From the NCBI GenBank assembly GCA_963920705.1, contig OY987229.1:23223728-23287727 (forward strand): a stretch of 64,000 bases of DNA, read 5' to 3'. The position numbers and the translations under genes are program-made. Below the pieces are notes generated by a model, which saw only the letters and a list, made by a program, of their open reading frames with translations, had not been told where the DNA came from and made no database searches. The DNA is from Odiellus spinosus. Its lineage: Eukaryota; Arthropoda; Arachnida; Opiliones; Phalangiidae. Shown here piece after piece: positions 33,781 to 44,010 of this stretch; positions within the stretch are counted from its first letter, which is position 1, and every line of letters starts with the position of its first letter.

Positions 33781-35770
33781 GGATATAATTTAACTCAGAT
33801 TACCTTAAAACTTGAGATGCAACCCGTTAAACACGCATCTTGATCTTCATTTAAGAACCAATTTCAATCTCTCGAAATTTTAACGAAACTATTCCTTTAA
33901 ATCGCTATATTATAAGTAAGGTTGGTGGTACTATGGATCCGGGGGTGGTGGACGCGAACCATTTGTCGGTTTGGGAATCGGGCTCTTCGAACAAAGGGCG
34001 GCTGGGTTGGAAGGAGAGCCTCGTGGCCGCGTATTAAAAAGAATTATTTTTAGTAGGTCCTTTCAAGAAGTGCCGATAACGGGCGTTTGCCGAATGAATG
34101 ATTAGTCCGTTCGGGCCGAGCTAAAGGGAAAACGAACCATATACCCCCTTTGAAGCTATATAGGAGAAGACCTAGCCATTAGTCGCGCGGCCTGAACCGC
34201 CAAAGAGAAATTAATGTCACGTTTTTTTTTCTTTTTCTCTCGAATCTTCTTCTTCTTTTTATCCCTATATTCACTCTCTTTCTCCATTTCTCTCTCTCTC
34301 TTACTTTGGCGCGATAAATTAAGCATCAACGACGTCCGTCCTGGCAGCGAGAAGAAGAGAAAGCCTATAGGACCCGCCCACGCCTATTATAATGCCTATT
34401 ATTCTTTCGACACTATTATACGGGCTTTTTAGCTCTTTTCATCGAGCGCTCATTTTCTCTCAATACCGTAGCCTGGTAATTACTCGTATACAATCATTCA
34501 ATTCCCCTCCCCTCGCCCACCAAGCCCGCGGCTATCTCGTCTCATCTCGCTAATAATAATGACCCCCTTATTAAGAGCTTTAAGGGCTAGTTGTTAACGC
34601 TATTACAAGTTTTTTAATTTCCAATTTATTTATTTTTTATTTTAAATTAGTTAGATTATAAGATGCGATAGTTAGAACGCGTACGTGTACGCGAAGTTAT
34701 AACTTCAACAACGAATTATATTTTCTCGATTAATTTAAATCGATAAATTTAAAAATAATTTTTGCTCTTAATTAGGAGAGTTTTATTCCTAACACTGGAC
34801 TATAGTTTAATTTTTATTTACACCCGAGTGATTAAACCGAATCTTCAAATTAATTATTTATTAAAAATAGAATATCTCGGGGAATAAAAGGCGATAAAAA
34901 AATTAAAAATGTAATTTCAAAATATCCCCAGTTGAATTTTTTTTCCTTATTTGAATTTATAATTTTTATTTACCAAAGGATATAAAGTGGAAAATCTTAA
35001 CCCATTTAAAACATTCTTCGTGGCAAAATCGTGGCTATTAATCACGAATTTTTATAAATTGTCCTTTTATACCTCGAAGCCTCAATCCCGTTAAAATCTT
35101 ATTTCTTTTTTCTACATTTATTTTTTGGCCCATCAAAAGTGTGTCGCCCGAGTTATCGCGGACCCACCGGATGGAAAGTTCCATTTCCTCCGTTTCTTTT
35201 CCCGCTTTTAGCCCCCTTATACATATTTTAAAGCCCGATTGAATCGGATCGCCCTGTTCCAGCTCGAAAGGTCATCTCGAAGCTACGAAGAGATACCCGG
35301 GGTCGCCACGAAATCTCCCTCTTTCTCTCCTTCTTTACGGAATACGAATTCGAGTTAGAAATTTCAGAGAAAAAGGCCTTCATTCCATTTGTTTTTTTTT
35401 TACGTATGTAAGTAGGCGGGTGAGTACCGAAATATGGAAGCGAATCTGTTTCAAAGAACGAGTCTCCCCTAAAAATCACGATAGAAGCGGGAAAGATTTC
35501 TGAACTTTTGACCTCGCAGGGCGGGATTAAAAACATTTTGCGGGTTCCCTAAAATGAATTTAGTAATCTGGTCCCTGATTTGGCCTCGAAACTAGTGTTT
35601 CGTTACAGCCGACTCTTAAGAACTCGGGTGTACTAAATTTGAACTCTTTGAACTATCAAAGCTGGACTCTGAGTTCAGCAAGAGTTGGAACTGTTCGCAT
35701 TACCAAAGCCGGACTCGCGTTAACTCAGGTGTACAATAAAATCAAGATTGACGTCCCCTTAGGATACAGC

Positions 35771-36061
35771 CAAGAAGGATCAGATAAGGAGAGGAAAAAT
35801 GGGAACGGCGCGGCTCCTACTGCGTCGGCCTAAACTCCCACTCTGGGAGAACGGGGGACAGACGGGGGTAGAGATGCTTCGTGGTAAATTGTTGTCGCGT
35901 GGGTAAAACGAATCCTTTATGAGACGCGCTAGCTAGCGACCACGTGACAACAGTTTACCTCGAGAATTTACTATCCCCCTTGCCACCCGAGTGGGAGGTT
36001 GGCTCTTCTCTCTCTAACTCAACGCAGCCCCACTTTTCCTCTCCTTATCTGATCCTTCTTG
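35771..36061. mobile_element. 291-bp MITE, 7-bp TSD ATACAGC
   Basis: CAAGAAGGATCAGATAAGG at the left and its complement CCTTATCTGATCCTTCTTG at the right form the TIR, which continues through AGAGGAAAA. Further in, CACTCTGGGAG and AAATTGTTGTCGCGTGGG have weaker mirror partners. ATACAGC lies at 35764-35770 and again at 36062-36068, a perfect 7-bp target-site duplication. The ends are again CA...TG. The open frame that runs into the left TIR from 35639 is not a gene signal. Confidence 0.9.
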
Positions 36062-36183
36062 ATACAGCCCATTGATAAAATCCGAGCCCACTCGCGTAAT
36101 CTCGTTTTCTGTACATTTTGAAGGGACCCCCCGCGTAATTGGGACCCCGAAAGAAAGCGAATCGCGTAAGGCTTGTCCTTTAA

Positions 36184-36417
36184 AAGTTGGAGAAAGACGA
36201 GTGGGCGTCCGCTCTTAAAACGACAGAGGAAATATGCGCGACGTTTAAGCTAATGGCCCGTGAGCTCGCGTTCCAAAAAACCAAACAAAAAGCCTTAAAA
36301 GAAAGACACGACCGTTATATAACGCGCACCCAATATAAATCGTCCGATATAAGGACGGATCAAGCCCAGTTCTCTACAGACACGGAAGCTATGGCCTCTC
36401 GCGAAAAGAAAATTTAA
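36184..36417 (+). pseudogene. Open frame with protein-like composition, no ATG
   Basis: The frame is open from just after a stop at 36181 to a TAA at 36415-36417, with no ATG near its start. It encodes about 77 residues rich in K, E, R, A and T, including EKDEWASALKTTEEICATF and later HDRYITRTQYKSS. The GC content is higher than in flanking DNA. It could be a degraded exon or chance. There is an AG just upstream (36185-36186) but no clear pyrimidine tract. I do not recognise a family. Confidence 0.2.
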
Positions 36418-37612
36418 GCTCTTTCATTTTTATTCAACTTGGCCAAGTTGGCCGTCCGCGATTAAGAACCATTAGAGACCTCGGAACCAACCTCGAGGTA
36501 CGGAATTATGCGACTAAAAGCCGAGCTCCGCTTTCTTACGGGGTCAAACAATTTTTTCCTAATCTATTCCTTTAATAATTAAAATTTATATCGGTCCATT
36601 TTCCCTCAGCTGATAATTTTCCTTTAAATCCCGTTGTTAGGTTGCTTTCTCCCTTTAAAAGAATACGAAGATGAAAAAATATCTTTCCAAGAATCTTGGT
36701 CGTTTTAGCTAAGTGCAGCTCCAAATAGCTCGCGACTCAAAATATAAACAGCTATAAGCTACGTTGTAACTAAAGAGCATAGGGGATTCATTTTTTATAC
36801 CTTTTTTTTTGTTCTTTCAATTCATATATAAATTTCAAATAAAAGTAGAGAGTTGGAAGGCGGTTCGTTGACTGAACTAATTTCCATCACGAACGAGAAT
36901 CGTGTACGCCACACTTCTCCAAGCTCGTCTTCGTTAATAGCGCCGCCTTCGTTACTTATGTCACGGGTGGAATTTCAAACGAGCCCTAGACGCGAGTGAA
37001 TCTTTCCTCTTTTGTCGCTATTTAGTTGAAACACGCTTCGTCCGCTTTCCCCCGCCCTCTTTCGGGGCTTCTATTGTCATAATAAGAGTTCCAACTCCAC
37101 GATTAAACGATGGAAAAGAATAAAAAAACGCGCCTTGTTTTGTTTTCGCGCTTGATGAGATATTAAATACCTACGAAGACTATCTAAACTGGTTCTTAAA
37201 TGTTGTTTATAAACCCTTTTTTTTTATTATTTTTTTAATTATATACTGTACGGTAAAGAATTTTTCAAATTATTTTAGGTTATATATAGTTTGTTTGTTC
37301 TGCCATTTTGTGAATGAAAAAAGTACGCTCGGCTTTTGCTGTAACTCGTAAATTTGCGAGTCGTGTGGAGAATTTTTAGGGTTGATTAATTTTTAAATTC
37401 TTCGACTATTTATATTGGAAACGAAATAAGAATTATTAAGCCCCTGTAAAGGTGTTTTAACTCCAGCGCGTCGCTGTATACAATCGCGAGGAAAAGACGC
37501 CTGGCAGGTGTTGATGTTTTCTTATTTAATTTAAGAATAATTAAACATATAATCTTTTAATAAAATTTTCATAATACACGATACTTACAATGAAAATATT
37601 GGTTTTCAGCGT

Positions 37613-37722
37613 TTAAAGGGAGAATGTAACCTAATTACGAGTGATTTTTAATATTATCCTTAATTAAACGATAAGAAATCTATCAAAAAATCTATTTTTA
37701 TTAGCTTGCATTCTCCCTTTAA
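37613..37722. mobile_element. 110-bp TTAA-flanked MITE, T2/Kolobok-like
   Basis: TTAAAGGGAGAATGTAA at the left faces TTGCATTCTCCCTTTAA at the right, with TTAA exactly at both ends. The terminal motif TTAAAGGRR with a TTAA target is the hallmark of T2-type MITEs, assigned to the Kolobok superfamily in vertebrates. The short length and high symmetry fit a MITE. The family match is from memory of that motif. Confidence 0.7.
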
Positions 37723-38216
37723 AAGGTTTCGGTTGAGACAAGTTTGCAAACTACTCTTGGACGATAGTTTAAGCATAAATGTATCCTTACTCTCTAACGG
37801 TTTGAGTGCATTTGGAGCGGGGGAAAGATTCTTAGAGCAATCTTATCATCAATACATAGAGAGTGTTTCAAAATGTGTTTCTGTATTTTTTTTATTTTTT
37901 CTTCCCCTTGATATGTTTCTGTGTCGATTCCTTCCCTCTAAACGTATCGAGAGAGTTCCGAAATAACCACAAACAATAACAGATAGCGGGGGAACAGCGA
38001 GGAAAGGCGTATGGTTAACCATTTTGAGTGCTTTGGTCGCGAGCGTCCCGCGATGGACAGCCAAACTAGCAAATATAATATTGGATTTCTACTCTTCCCA
38101 TTGGTTTACCGAGCCTTTTATTGTTTCGGAACAATCTAATATTAGAAATTATAACCATCGAGCCATTTAGGCTTAGCAATAGTGTATTGTTATCTGAAAT
38201 AATAATTATTATTTGA

Positions 38217-38259
38217 AATGGTTTAAATCGTTTCCAAGGCCTAGTATGAACGCGGCTTA
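38217..38259 (-). repeat. Terminal fragment of the AAGCCGCGTTCATACT family
   Basis: AATGGTTTAAATCG and GGCCTAGTATGAACGCGGCTT match, in reverse orientation, the left end of the element at 21240. It sits 20 bp from the TSD of the 337-bp MITE, which shows clustering of insertions. Confidence 0.55.
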
Positions 38260-38286
38260 CGTGAGGCCGTAATTTACTGATTACGG

Positions 38287-38623
38287 CAGAAGCCGATGAA
38301 ACCCTCCTTTGAAGTCTATTACTCCCGGGTCTTGTCTACCCCTCTCTGTATGGGTTATTCTCAAAAGGCGCGATTCGTACGCCTCCTAACGGTAGATATT
38401 TTCGGAGCGGGAGTTCGTCGAGCGAATATCTCTAGCAGCCTCGGAGTTCGTCCAAAAAACGTCGTCGTTTGTGGAGAGAGAGAATTTCCAATTTTCCGTA
38501 GACAGGGGGGATGAAGTAGGACCCCTTCTAACTCGTAAAATTGGGAATTTTACCCATACAGAGAGGAGCGCTATATGGAACATTGGAGTAGTAGACTTCA
38601 AAGGAGGGTTTCATCGCCTTCTG
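38287..38623 (-). mobile_element. 337-bp MITE, 7-bp TSD ATTACGG
   Basis: It starts CAGAAGCCGATGAAACCC and ends with the complement GGGTTTCATCGCCTTCTG. It is the same length as the copy at 16851 but in the opposite orientation, and the two are almost identical along their length. ATTACGG lies at 38280-38286 and again at 38624-38630, a perfect 7-bp target-site duplication. The match in length and the intact duplications suggest both copies are fairly young. Several frames are open on both strands only because the sequence has few stops. Confidence 0.9.
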
Positions 38624-39364
38624 ATTACGGTAATTATAGAACTCTACACGGTACGCCACGGAGCCTCGAGCTACGTTCAAAAATAGTTTATGTTTTAAAT
38701 CAATCCGATTGTTGTCCTTAATGGTTTTAGATTGGCGCTGTATATTATTTTCGAGATTGGCATCCATGAGGGCGTCTTAAGACGGCCTTGTTTTCACCAA
38801 TCACGCGATCTAAGCTTTGTTGTATCGAAAATTCCATTTCGCTTTTCTTCTTCCGACCAAATTTTCTCGGATAAAAAAACTTTCGAAGGAAGTTTAAGTG
38901 CAAAGTTTTTTGCACACTTTTCCAATCGACATTTTTCGCTTTAATAGATTTCCATTAAGTTTTCTCTAGGCCTTGAGATCCTATGGATTAAATATAGTTT
39001 CAAAAGAGTCTAGACGAACAATAACGGGCCTCCATCTTTCATTCTTCCCGCTCTCATTAGCGGGCCTTTATAATCTTATTACGGGCTTGTTCTTGGACAG
39101 CTATCATTATTTTTGATGGCCGAGGCGTCAAAAGATTGCCTCTAATTCTTTTTAGACGCGGCATACCTTATTTCATATATTTTGTTTAATAATGTTTATT
39201 TTTATGAAAATATTCATGATTTAAAAACAAAGTCTAATAATTATCGCCTTTTTGTTTAATTTCAGATATTATCTTTTCCTTCGACGATCATCGTAGAAGA
39301 TCTCTGACGGGTCACGTTTGGCCACTGGAGCAGCGAGAGGCCGACCAACGACTGGATCAAGTTA

Positions 39365-39512
39365 ATGGCGGTCCTGATAAGAGAGGGTCGTGGGAACCAA
39401 TTAAGTAACGATTCGTATGCCCAAATCACGAATTAACACGGTTCCCGAACGCGTAGTGACATTAAGTGCAAAAGTGAACCAACGAATATACAGTCGCGAA
39501 GTTTCTAGTTAA
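39365..39512 (+). other. Two overlapping upstream ORFs
   Basis: The first uORF (ATG 39365, TAA 39434-39436) has 23 codons, starting MAVLIREGRG. The second (ATG 39417, TAA 39510-39512) has 31 codons in another frame, starting MPKSRINTVPERV. Both end before the main ATG at 39568. Overlapping uORFs usually dampen translation of the main frame or make it dependent on reinitiation. Confidence 0.4.
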
Positions 39513-39567
39513 TTTTAATCGCGTTAATCTCTGAACTACTTTTGAAAGACTCTCCATCACCTTCAAA

Positions 39568-39577
39568 ATGTTTTTGG
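39568..39577 (+). CDS. First coding segment of the plus-strand gene (MFL...)
   Basis: ATG TTT TTG G precedes a consensus GTAAGT donor, so only three codons plus one base lie in this exon (phase 1). The start context CAAAATGT has A at -3. The protein cannot be identified. The layout closely resembles the minus-strand exon at 2192-2210, where the start codon is also separated from the rest by an early phase-1 intron. If the exon model is wrong, this is only a chance ATG near a donor-like motif. Confidence 0.4.
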
Positions 39578-39677
39578 GTAAGTGATATTATTTTTTTGTT
39601 GCCGTTTTAACTCCAATTACCTTACCCTTCGATTAGTATTTTTAATTTTTGGTCGAATGATAACGCACACTTAATAT

Positions 39678-40123
39678 GGATTGGGTTATCTGTGAATTTA
39701 TACGGATTGGGTTATCTCTGACTTTATACGGATTGGGTTATCTCTGACTTTATACGGAGTGGGTTATCTCTGACTTTATACGAATTTGATTATCTGTGAC
39801 ATTTTATATGGATTGGGTTATCTGTGAATTTATATGGATTGGGTTATTTGTGAATTTATACGGATTGGGTTATCTCTGACTTTATACGAATTTGATTATC
39901 TGTGACTTTATATGGATTGGATATTCTGTGACTTTATAAGGATTGGGTTATCTGTGAATTTATACGGATTGGGTTATCTGTGAATTTATACGGAGTGGGT
40001 TATCTCTGACTTTATACGAATTTGATTATCTGTGACACTTTATATGGATTGGATAATCTGTGACTTTAAATGGATTGGGTTATCTGTGAATTTATACGGA
40101 TTGGGTTATCCGTGACTTCTAGA
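39678..40123. repeat. 26-bp minisatellite, about 17 units, inside the intron
   Basis: The unit is GGATTGGGTTATCTSTGAMT followed by TTATAC. Variants beginning GAATTTGATTATC and GGAGTGGG recur every four to five units, which hints at a higher-order repeat. Degraded units continue to about 40280. It starts 100 bp downstream of the splice donor at 39578. Confidence 0.9.
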
Positions 40124-40850
40124 GATGGGTGTTTTCTTAGAAGCACGTGATCTTAAATTCTATAGCGATAGGATGATACCTGTCTTTTAGAAACTCGCCA
40201 TCTGTAACTTATATAGGTATTTCTGACTTTAAAGATGGGTGATTTATGACTTCAAGACTTAGGCGATCCGTGACTTTAAGATATAGATAATATGTAACAT
40301 TAATTTGAATTCAAGAAACGAACGTGATGAAATATGATAAAATTTAACGCTGTAATTATAACGTAAGAGTATAGCGATTGCTCTTAGATAAATCTCCAAA
40401 AATGGTAATTTCCAAGTGCGGAAGAGATCTATTCCATCTCCAGTTTGCAGTACTCTTTATCGCGACTAATAATCAACCAATCATTTTGGGGTAACTGGTA
40501 TAACCTCCTAAGCTCGCTGCCAACTTGATTTGTAATAATAATAATAGGCCTAGTAGTAACTGTAATAAATAGGAAAAATTGGTAGAAAGATTAACCTTTC
40601 GCGTCTTTCGCCATTTTCGTTTCCTTAACGAGAAAGATAATACTATCGGAGATCGAGTCAACCCGCAGTCAAAAAGAACTTCTTTATATCGAACCGAGTT
40701 AAGACCCGGGTCCCTGTGAGCTTACAATCCCCGCAAAGTTACCGCGAGACAGAGACTAGCTAACCCAACGCGATCCGATTAAAAAACTTGAAATATTTAC
40801 ATAATTCTCGAGGCAAACCTTTATTCTCTGTTCAGTTGATTTATAGCTAC

Positions 40851-40900
40851 GTTCGCACTACCATTTCGTAATCGATTTGAAACGGTAAAATCCAAGTGAT
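40851..40900 (+). repeat. Terminal fragment of the TTCACACT repeat family
   Basis: TAGCTACGTTCGCACTA and ATCGATTTGAAACGG match the ends of the family seen at 414 and 21240. Confidence 0.45.
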
Positions 40901-41446
40901 ATTATTACGAAGATTTTATTCTAGAGTGTCTCGTCTCTGGTCGGCTCGGATATTCAGATATCTACTAATTTGGGTTTCGCGAAGGGGAAAATAATCGTTG
41001 GTAACGAGACTGTATGTCGAAGAAGAAGCTAACTCCGGTTGGTTATGGCGGGAGCTAGGTCGGGAAAGATTTTTCGATTCGTTTGGACATTAAGCTTTAC
41101 GTCCAATGAATCTGGAAAACCATTTCCAGAATATAATGGATAATATATCTTTGGCAAATTGGTCAAAGAGTCGAGGAAAAGATTTCTCTGGAATTGGGTG
41201 GGACCCCTCCTCCATTCTATATTCTACATGTATGACAAATGAATTTCATTTCGAATCTTAGCAATCTAGAGTCGTTTTTTTTTTTTAAAGAATGAATTGA
41301 AAGGAATAGAAACTAACAACGTTTTCTTTATGGAAGATCCCCGTAATTATAGGAATGACCCCCTAATAAAATGTTATGCCGGTGATAAATATTTCAACTA
41401 AAATTTATATATTTTTGATATTTTATCTTCTGAAATTTAAAAAAAC

Positions 41447-41594
41447 AATCCGAAAGCTTTTTAATCGTTTTGAAAAGGTCAAATTATAAAAAATTGGGGT
41501 CACACGTGTAGATCTTTTATCAAGAAACCATATTAATATCTTGAAAAATCGATTTGAAAACGGTTTCAAAGTGGCAAGTGTGAACTTAGCTAAA
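41447..41594 (+). mobile_element. Partial copy of the element at 414
   Basis: It matches 436-587 in the same orientation, including AAAAGGTCAAATTATAA, GTGTAGATCTTTTATCAAG and the right end AAGTGTGAACTTAGCT. The left terminus has diverged. This pair establishes a shared interior for the family, not only shared ends. Confidence 0.65.
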
Positions 41595-43970
41595 CAGCTT
41601 TGGATCAAAATCGCGATCTTAGCGCGAGATCAATTTTGATAAGGCCCGTATCGAGTCAGATTTAGGGTATACTTTAACCCAAAGGCGTAAAATTTTGAAT
41701 ATTGGTTTGTAACAGTATGAAAAAGCCATAGAAATTATTAATAGACCTTCTTGAAAAATGCACTTGGACTTTAATTTCCCACGTCACCATTTCACATTCT
41801 CTTTAGCGGTCAATAACGCCTTTTTTCATACAATCCTGATATTGTACCGATAGATCTACGAACTTATCCTTCTCTTGAAAATCCCGGACCACGATGAGGG
41901 AGAGAAAAAATAGATGCAGTGATACGCTCTCAAACTTAGAGTATATAGATCCAATCTAAGGTCCAGATTTCTCTAGAAAACAAATTCGCCTTCTTTTCAA
42001 TATAAAAGAATATATAAAGAGAGTTCGATTCGTTCGAGTTAATGAAACTAAATAGGGGGTGCCAGAAATTTAAATAGGAAGATAATTCGCCTTTTCTTGA
42101 TTCGAACCTATTCAACGAATCGAGGCGAATGAAGTAAAGTGGGAGGAGTAAATGGGAATCAATAGTTAGACAAGAATTTCACTCATTTTTCATTTCGTAT
42201 CCGAAAAAATCTACATTTTACCAGCTATAGCCTCAAATGGAAAAATCCATTCAAAAACGGATAAAAATCCAGCTTGGGATGGTGGATGGTGGAAAATTGC
42301 CCCGGGTACTCCGAGAGCGAGAGCGAGAGAGAGGGACCTAGAGAAAGGACTCTCAGTCTCAGACGCGAAAGAGGGAAGGATAGGGGTTCCAACCAAAAAA
42401 GAAAAGAGAATTTTGGGACATTTATAAAAAAAAGGAGTAAATCGTCGAAACTGAATACTCTGGAATCAATGATCTAATGATAGCCCGGCCCTTTCCCTCT
42501 TTTTGTCCCTCACGTTAGCAGATGCCAGCTCTCATTTTTTACAATGAGAAAGAGAACCGGAACTTTTATTCCGATTATAAAATGATTTTTTTTTAAACTT
42601 TTTTGCGCCATCGAATCTGTGAAATACTATAGGGTTATTATTAAAAAAAATAAGGTTTGTTCAAAGAGTTTTCGTAATGGAAAACACTCGAGGCAGATTA
42701 TAGGGACGAAATTAAACCTTTTAATATCGACAGATTTAATATTTTCGATTCAATTAAAACGGAATATTTTTAGGAATTAGGATTATGGATAACCGTGTTT
42801 AGAATAATATATATGAGGTTAATAGTCATAGAAATCACCAAATATTTTGCGTTAATTATTTACACTTAATTAACGAAATTGCTGCTCGTTCACTTATAGT
42901 AACTAAATATTTATTCAGATTCATTCACAGTTACAAGCTTAGATATGATCTAAATCTCCACAGAGGAAAGGGTTTTACAATTGTTATTTAGGCGAATATT
43001 CTCCGAATCTATTCTAGCGAAAATAAGAACACGTGTAATCCGTGAAGGGCCACGTTTTTATTCGCTAAAAATCTTCCCATCTACCTAAGCGATTGAACGC
43101 TGTCAAAGTCTGACGGGCCTTCAACTCTCCAGTACCCCTTACTCTTCCGTTTCTTCTTCCCCCCCCCTTTACGCCTTCGTTCGCTCAAATCACTCGAACA
43201 AGAAACGAGAGAAGCTTAAGCTTTAGGGAGTGATGATTCAGAACCGAATGAGTTCGCTAGAATGACGAGCGAGGTTGCCAGGGAACACCGCGACTCTTTC
43301 TGTAAGGGAAATCATCACCGGGAGAAGGGAACGGAATAAAAAAATACACGAAAAGCTACATCGGGCTTAGGAAGAGAGGAAAAATAACTTAATTAGGATC
43401 TTGCCACTTTCATAGATGGTTGCCTTTTCCTCAACCAAAGTATTTCACACCCTCGCTTCGATACAAAGCTATCGATGGCAGTCGAAGGATGAGGAACTAG
43501 GTCGCCAATGTAGGGTTCTCTACGACTATTCCTTAAAAAGAAAAGACCCGTATGGTGCGCTATAATGAATGAATTCCCAAATTTTTTAGAAGCCCGAAGG
43601 CAAACAAGTTTTTGTATGATATGGAAACCAACCAATTGGATTTTGAATTTTCAAATTTCCAAATAGTTTTCGAATTTAGAATATTACAGAGATTCCAATA
43701 ACCTCGTTTTCTGTAGGAAGCGGCCCGCGTTTTATCACCTTTACAGCCCGAATAATATTCCCTTGGAAAAATCTCAAATTGGAGATTATCGCTTAGTGAT
43801 GGCTCGAGGGAGTCGAACGCCGTGCGGGGATTTTAATGGACAGCTTAATTAAGGCGAATCAGGCCGCGATATGCCTAATAAGCGCGTCAGCTCCTAGTTT
43901 CAACAACCCAGGCTATAGTAGAACACGGGTACTTGGTTGGGAGAGAGGGGATGCCCCTCACTCTCATCCG

Positions 43971-44010
43971 TATAAAAGGAGAGGGATCGTGAGAGGCTGG
44001 GGATCTCGCG
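43971..44010 (+). promoter_or_regulatory. Possible TATA core promoter (TATAAAAGGA)
   Basis: TATAAAAGGA at 43971-43980 is a canonical TATA box. Transcription would begin near 44000-44010. The surroundings are GC-richer than the window average. No clear coding exon follows; the first donor-like motif is weak. It may be a real promoter of a gene with a leader exon here, or chance. Confidence 0.25.

Larger units (their letters stand above)
32370..35763. other. No gene recognised
   Basis: Contains two repeat fragments (32744 and 33624). Pyrimidine-rich tracts near 34214-34300 and purine-rich tracts on the other strand give open but low-complexity frames. No exon is supported. Confidence 0.45.
36418..38279. 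other. No gene recognised
   Basis: Holds one TTAA-type MITE (37613) and a repeat terminus (38217-38259). The remainder is AT-rich, with GC-richer patches near 36860-37080. No supported exon. Confidence 0.45.
39266..39577 (+). other. 5' leader exon with start codon at its 3' end
   Basis: A good acceptor (CTTTTTGTTTAATTTCAG, ending at 39265) opens a 312-bp exon that closes at TTTTTGG/GTAAGT (donor 39578-39579). The exon is mostly untranslated: stop codons interrupt all frames before the last ATG at 39568. It is GC-richer than the intron around it. It carries two upstream ORFs (39365-39436 and 39417-39512). The acceptor implies at least one more leader exon upstream. The next exon was not found, so the intron is long. 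Confidence 0.5.
40124..43970. other. No gene recognised, probable intron continuation
   Basis: Holds a repeat terminus near 40851-40900 and a MITE-like copy at 41447-41594. The purine-rich run at 42310-42410 gives open frames on both strands by composition alone. No exon is supported. Confidence 0.4.

Noticed and set aside
38296..38767. Open frames of 70-80 residues on both strands beginning MKPSFEVYYS or MERENFQFSV
   Set aside because: They are readings of the 337-bp MITE and recur in the other copy at 16851. They track the palindrome, not a conserved protein.
42274..42477. Open frames across a purine-rich run
   Set aside because: GA-rich composition lacks stops on both strands; no other coding sign.
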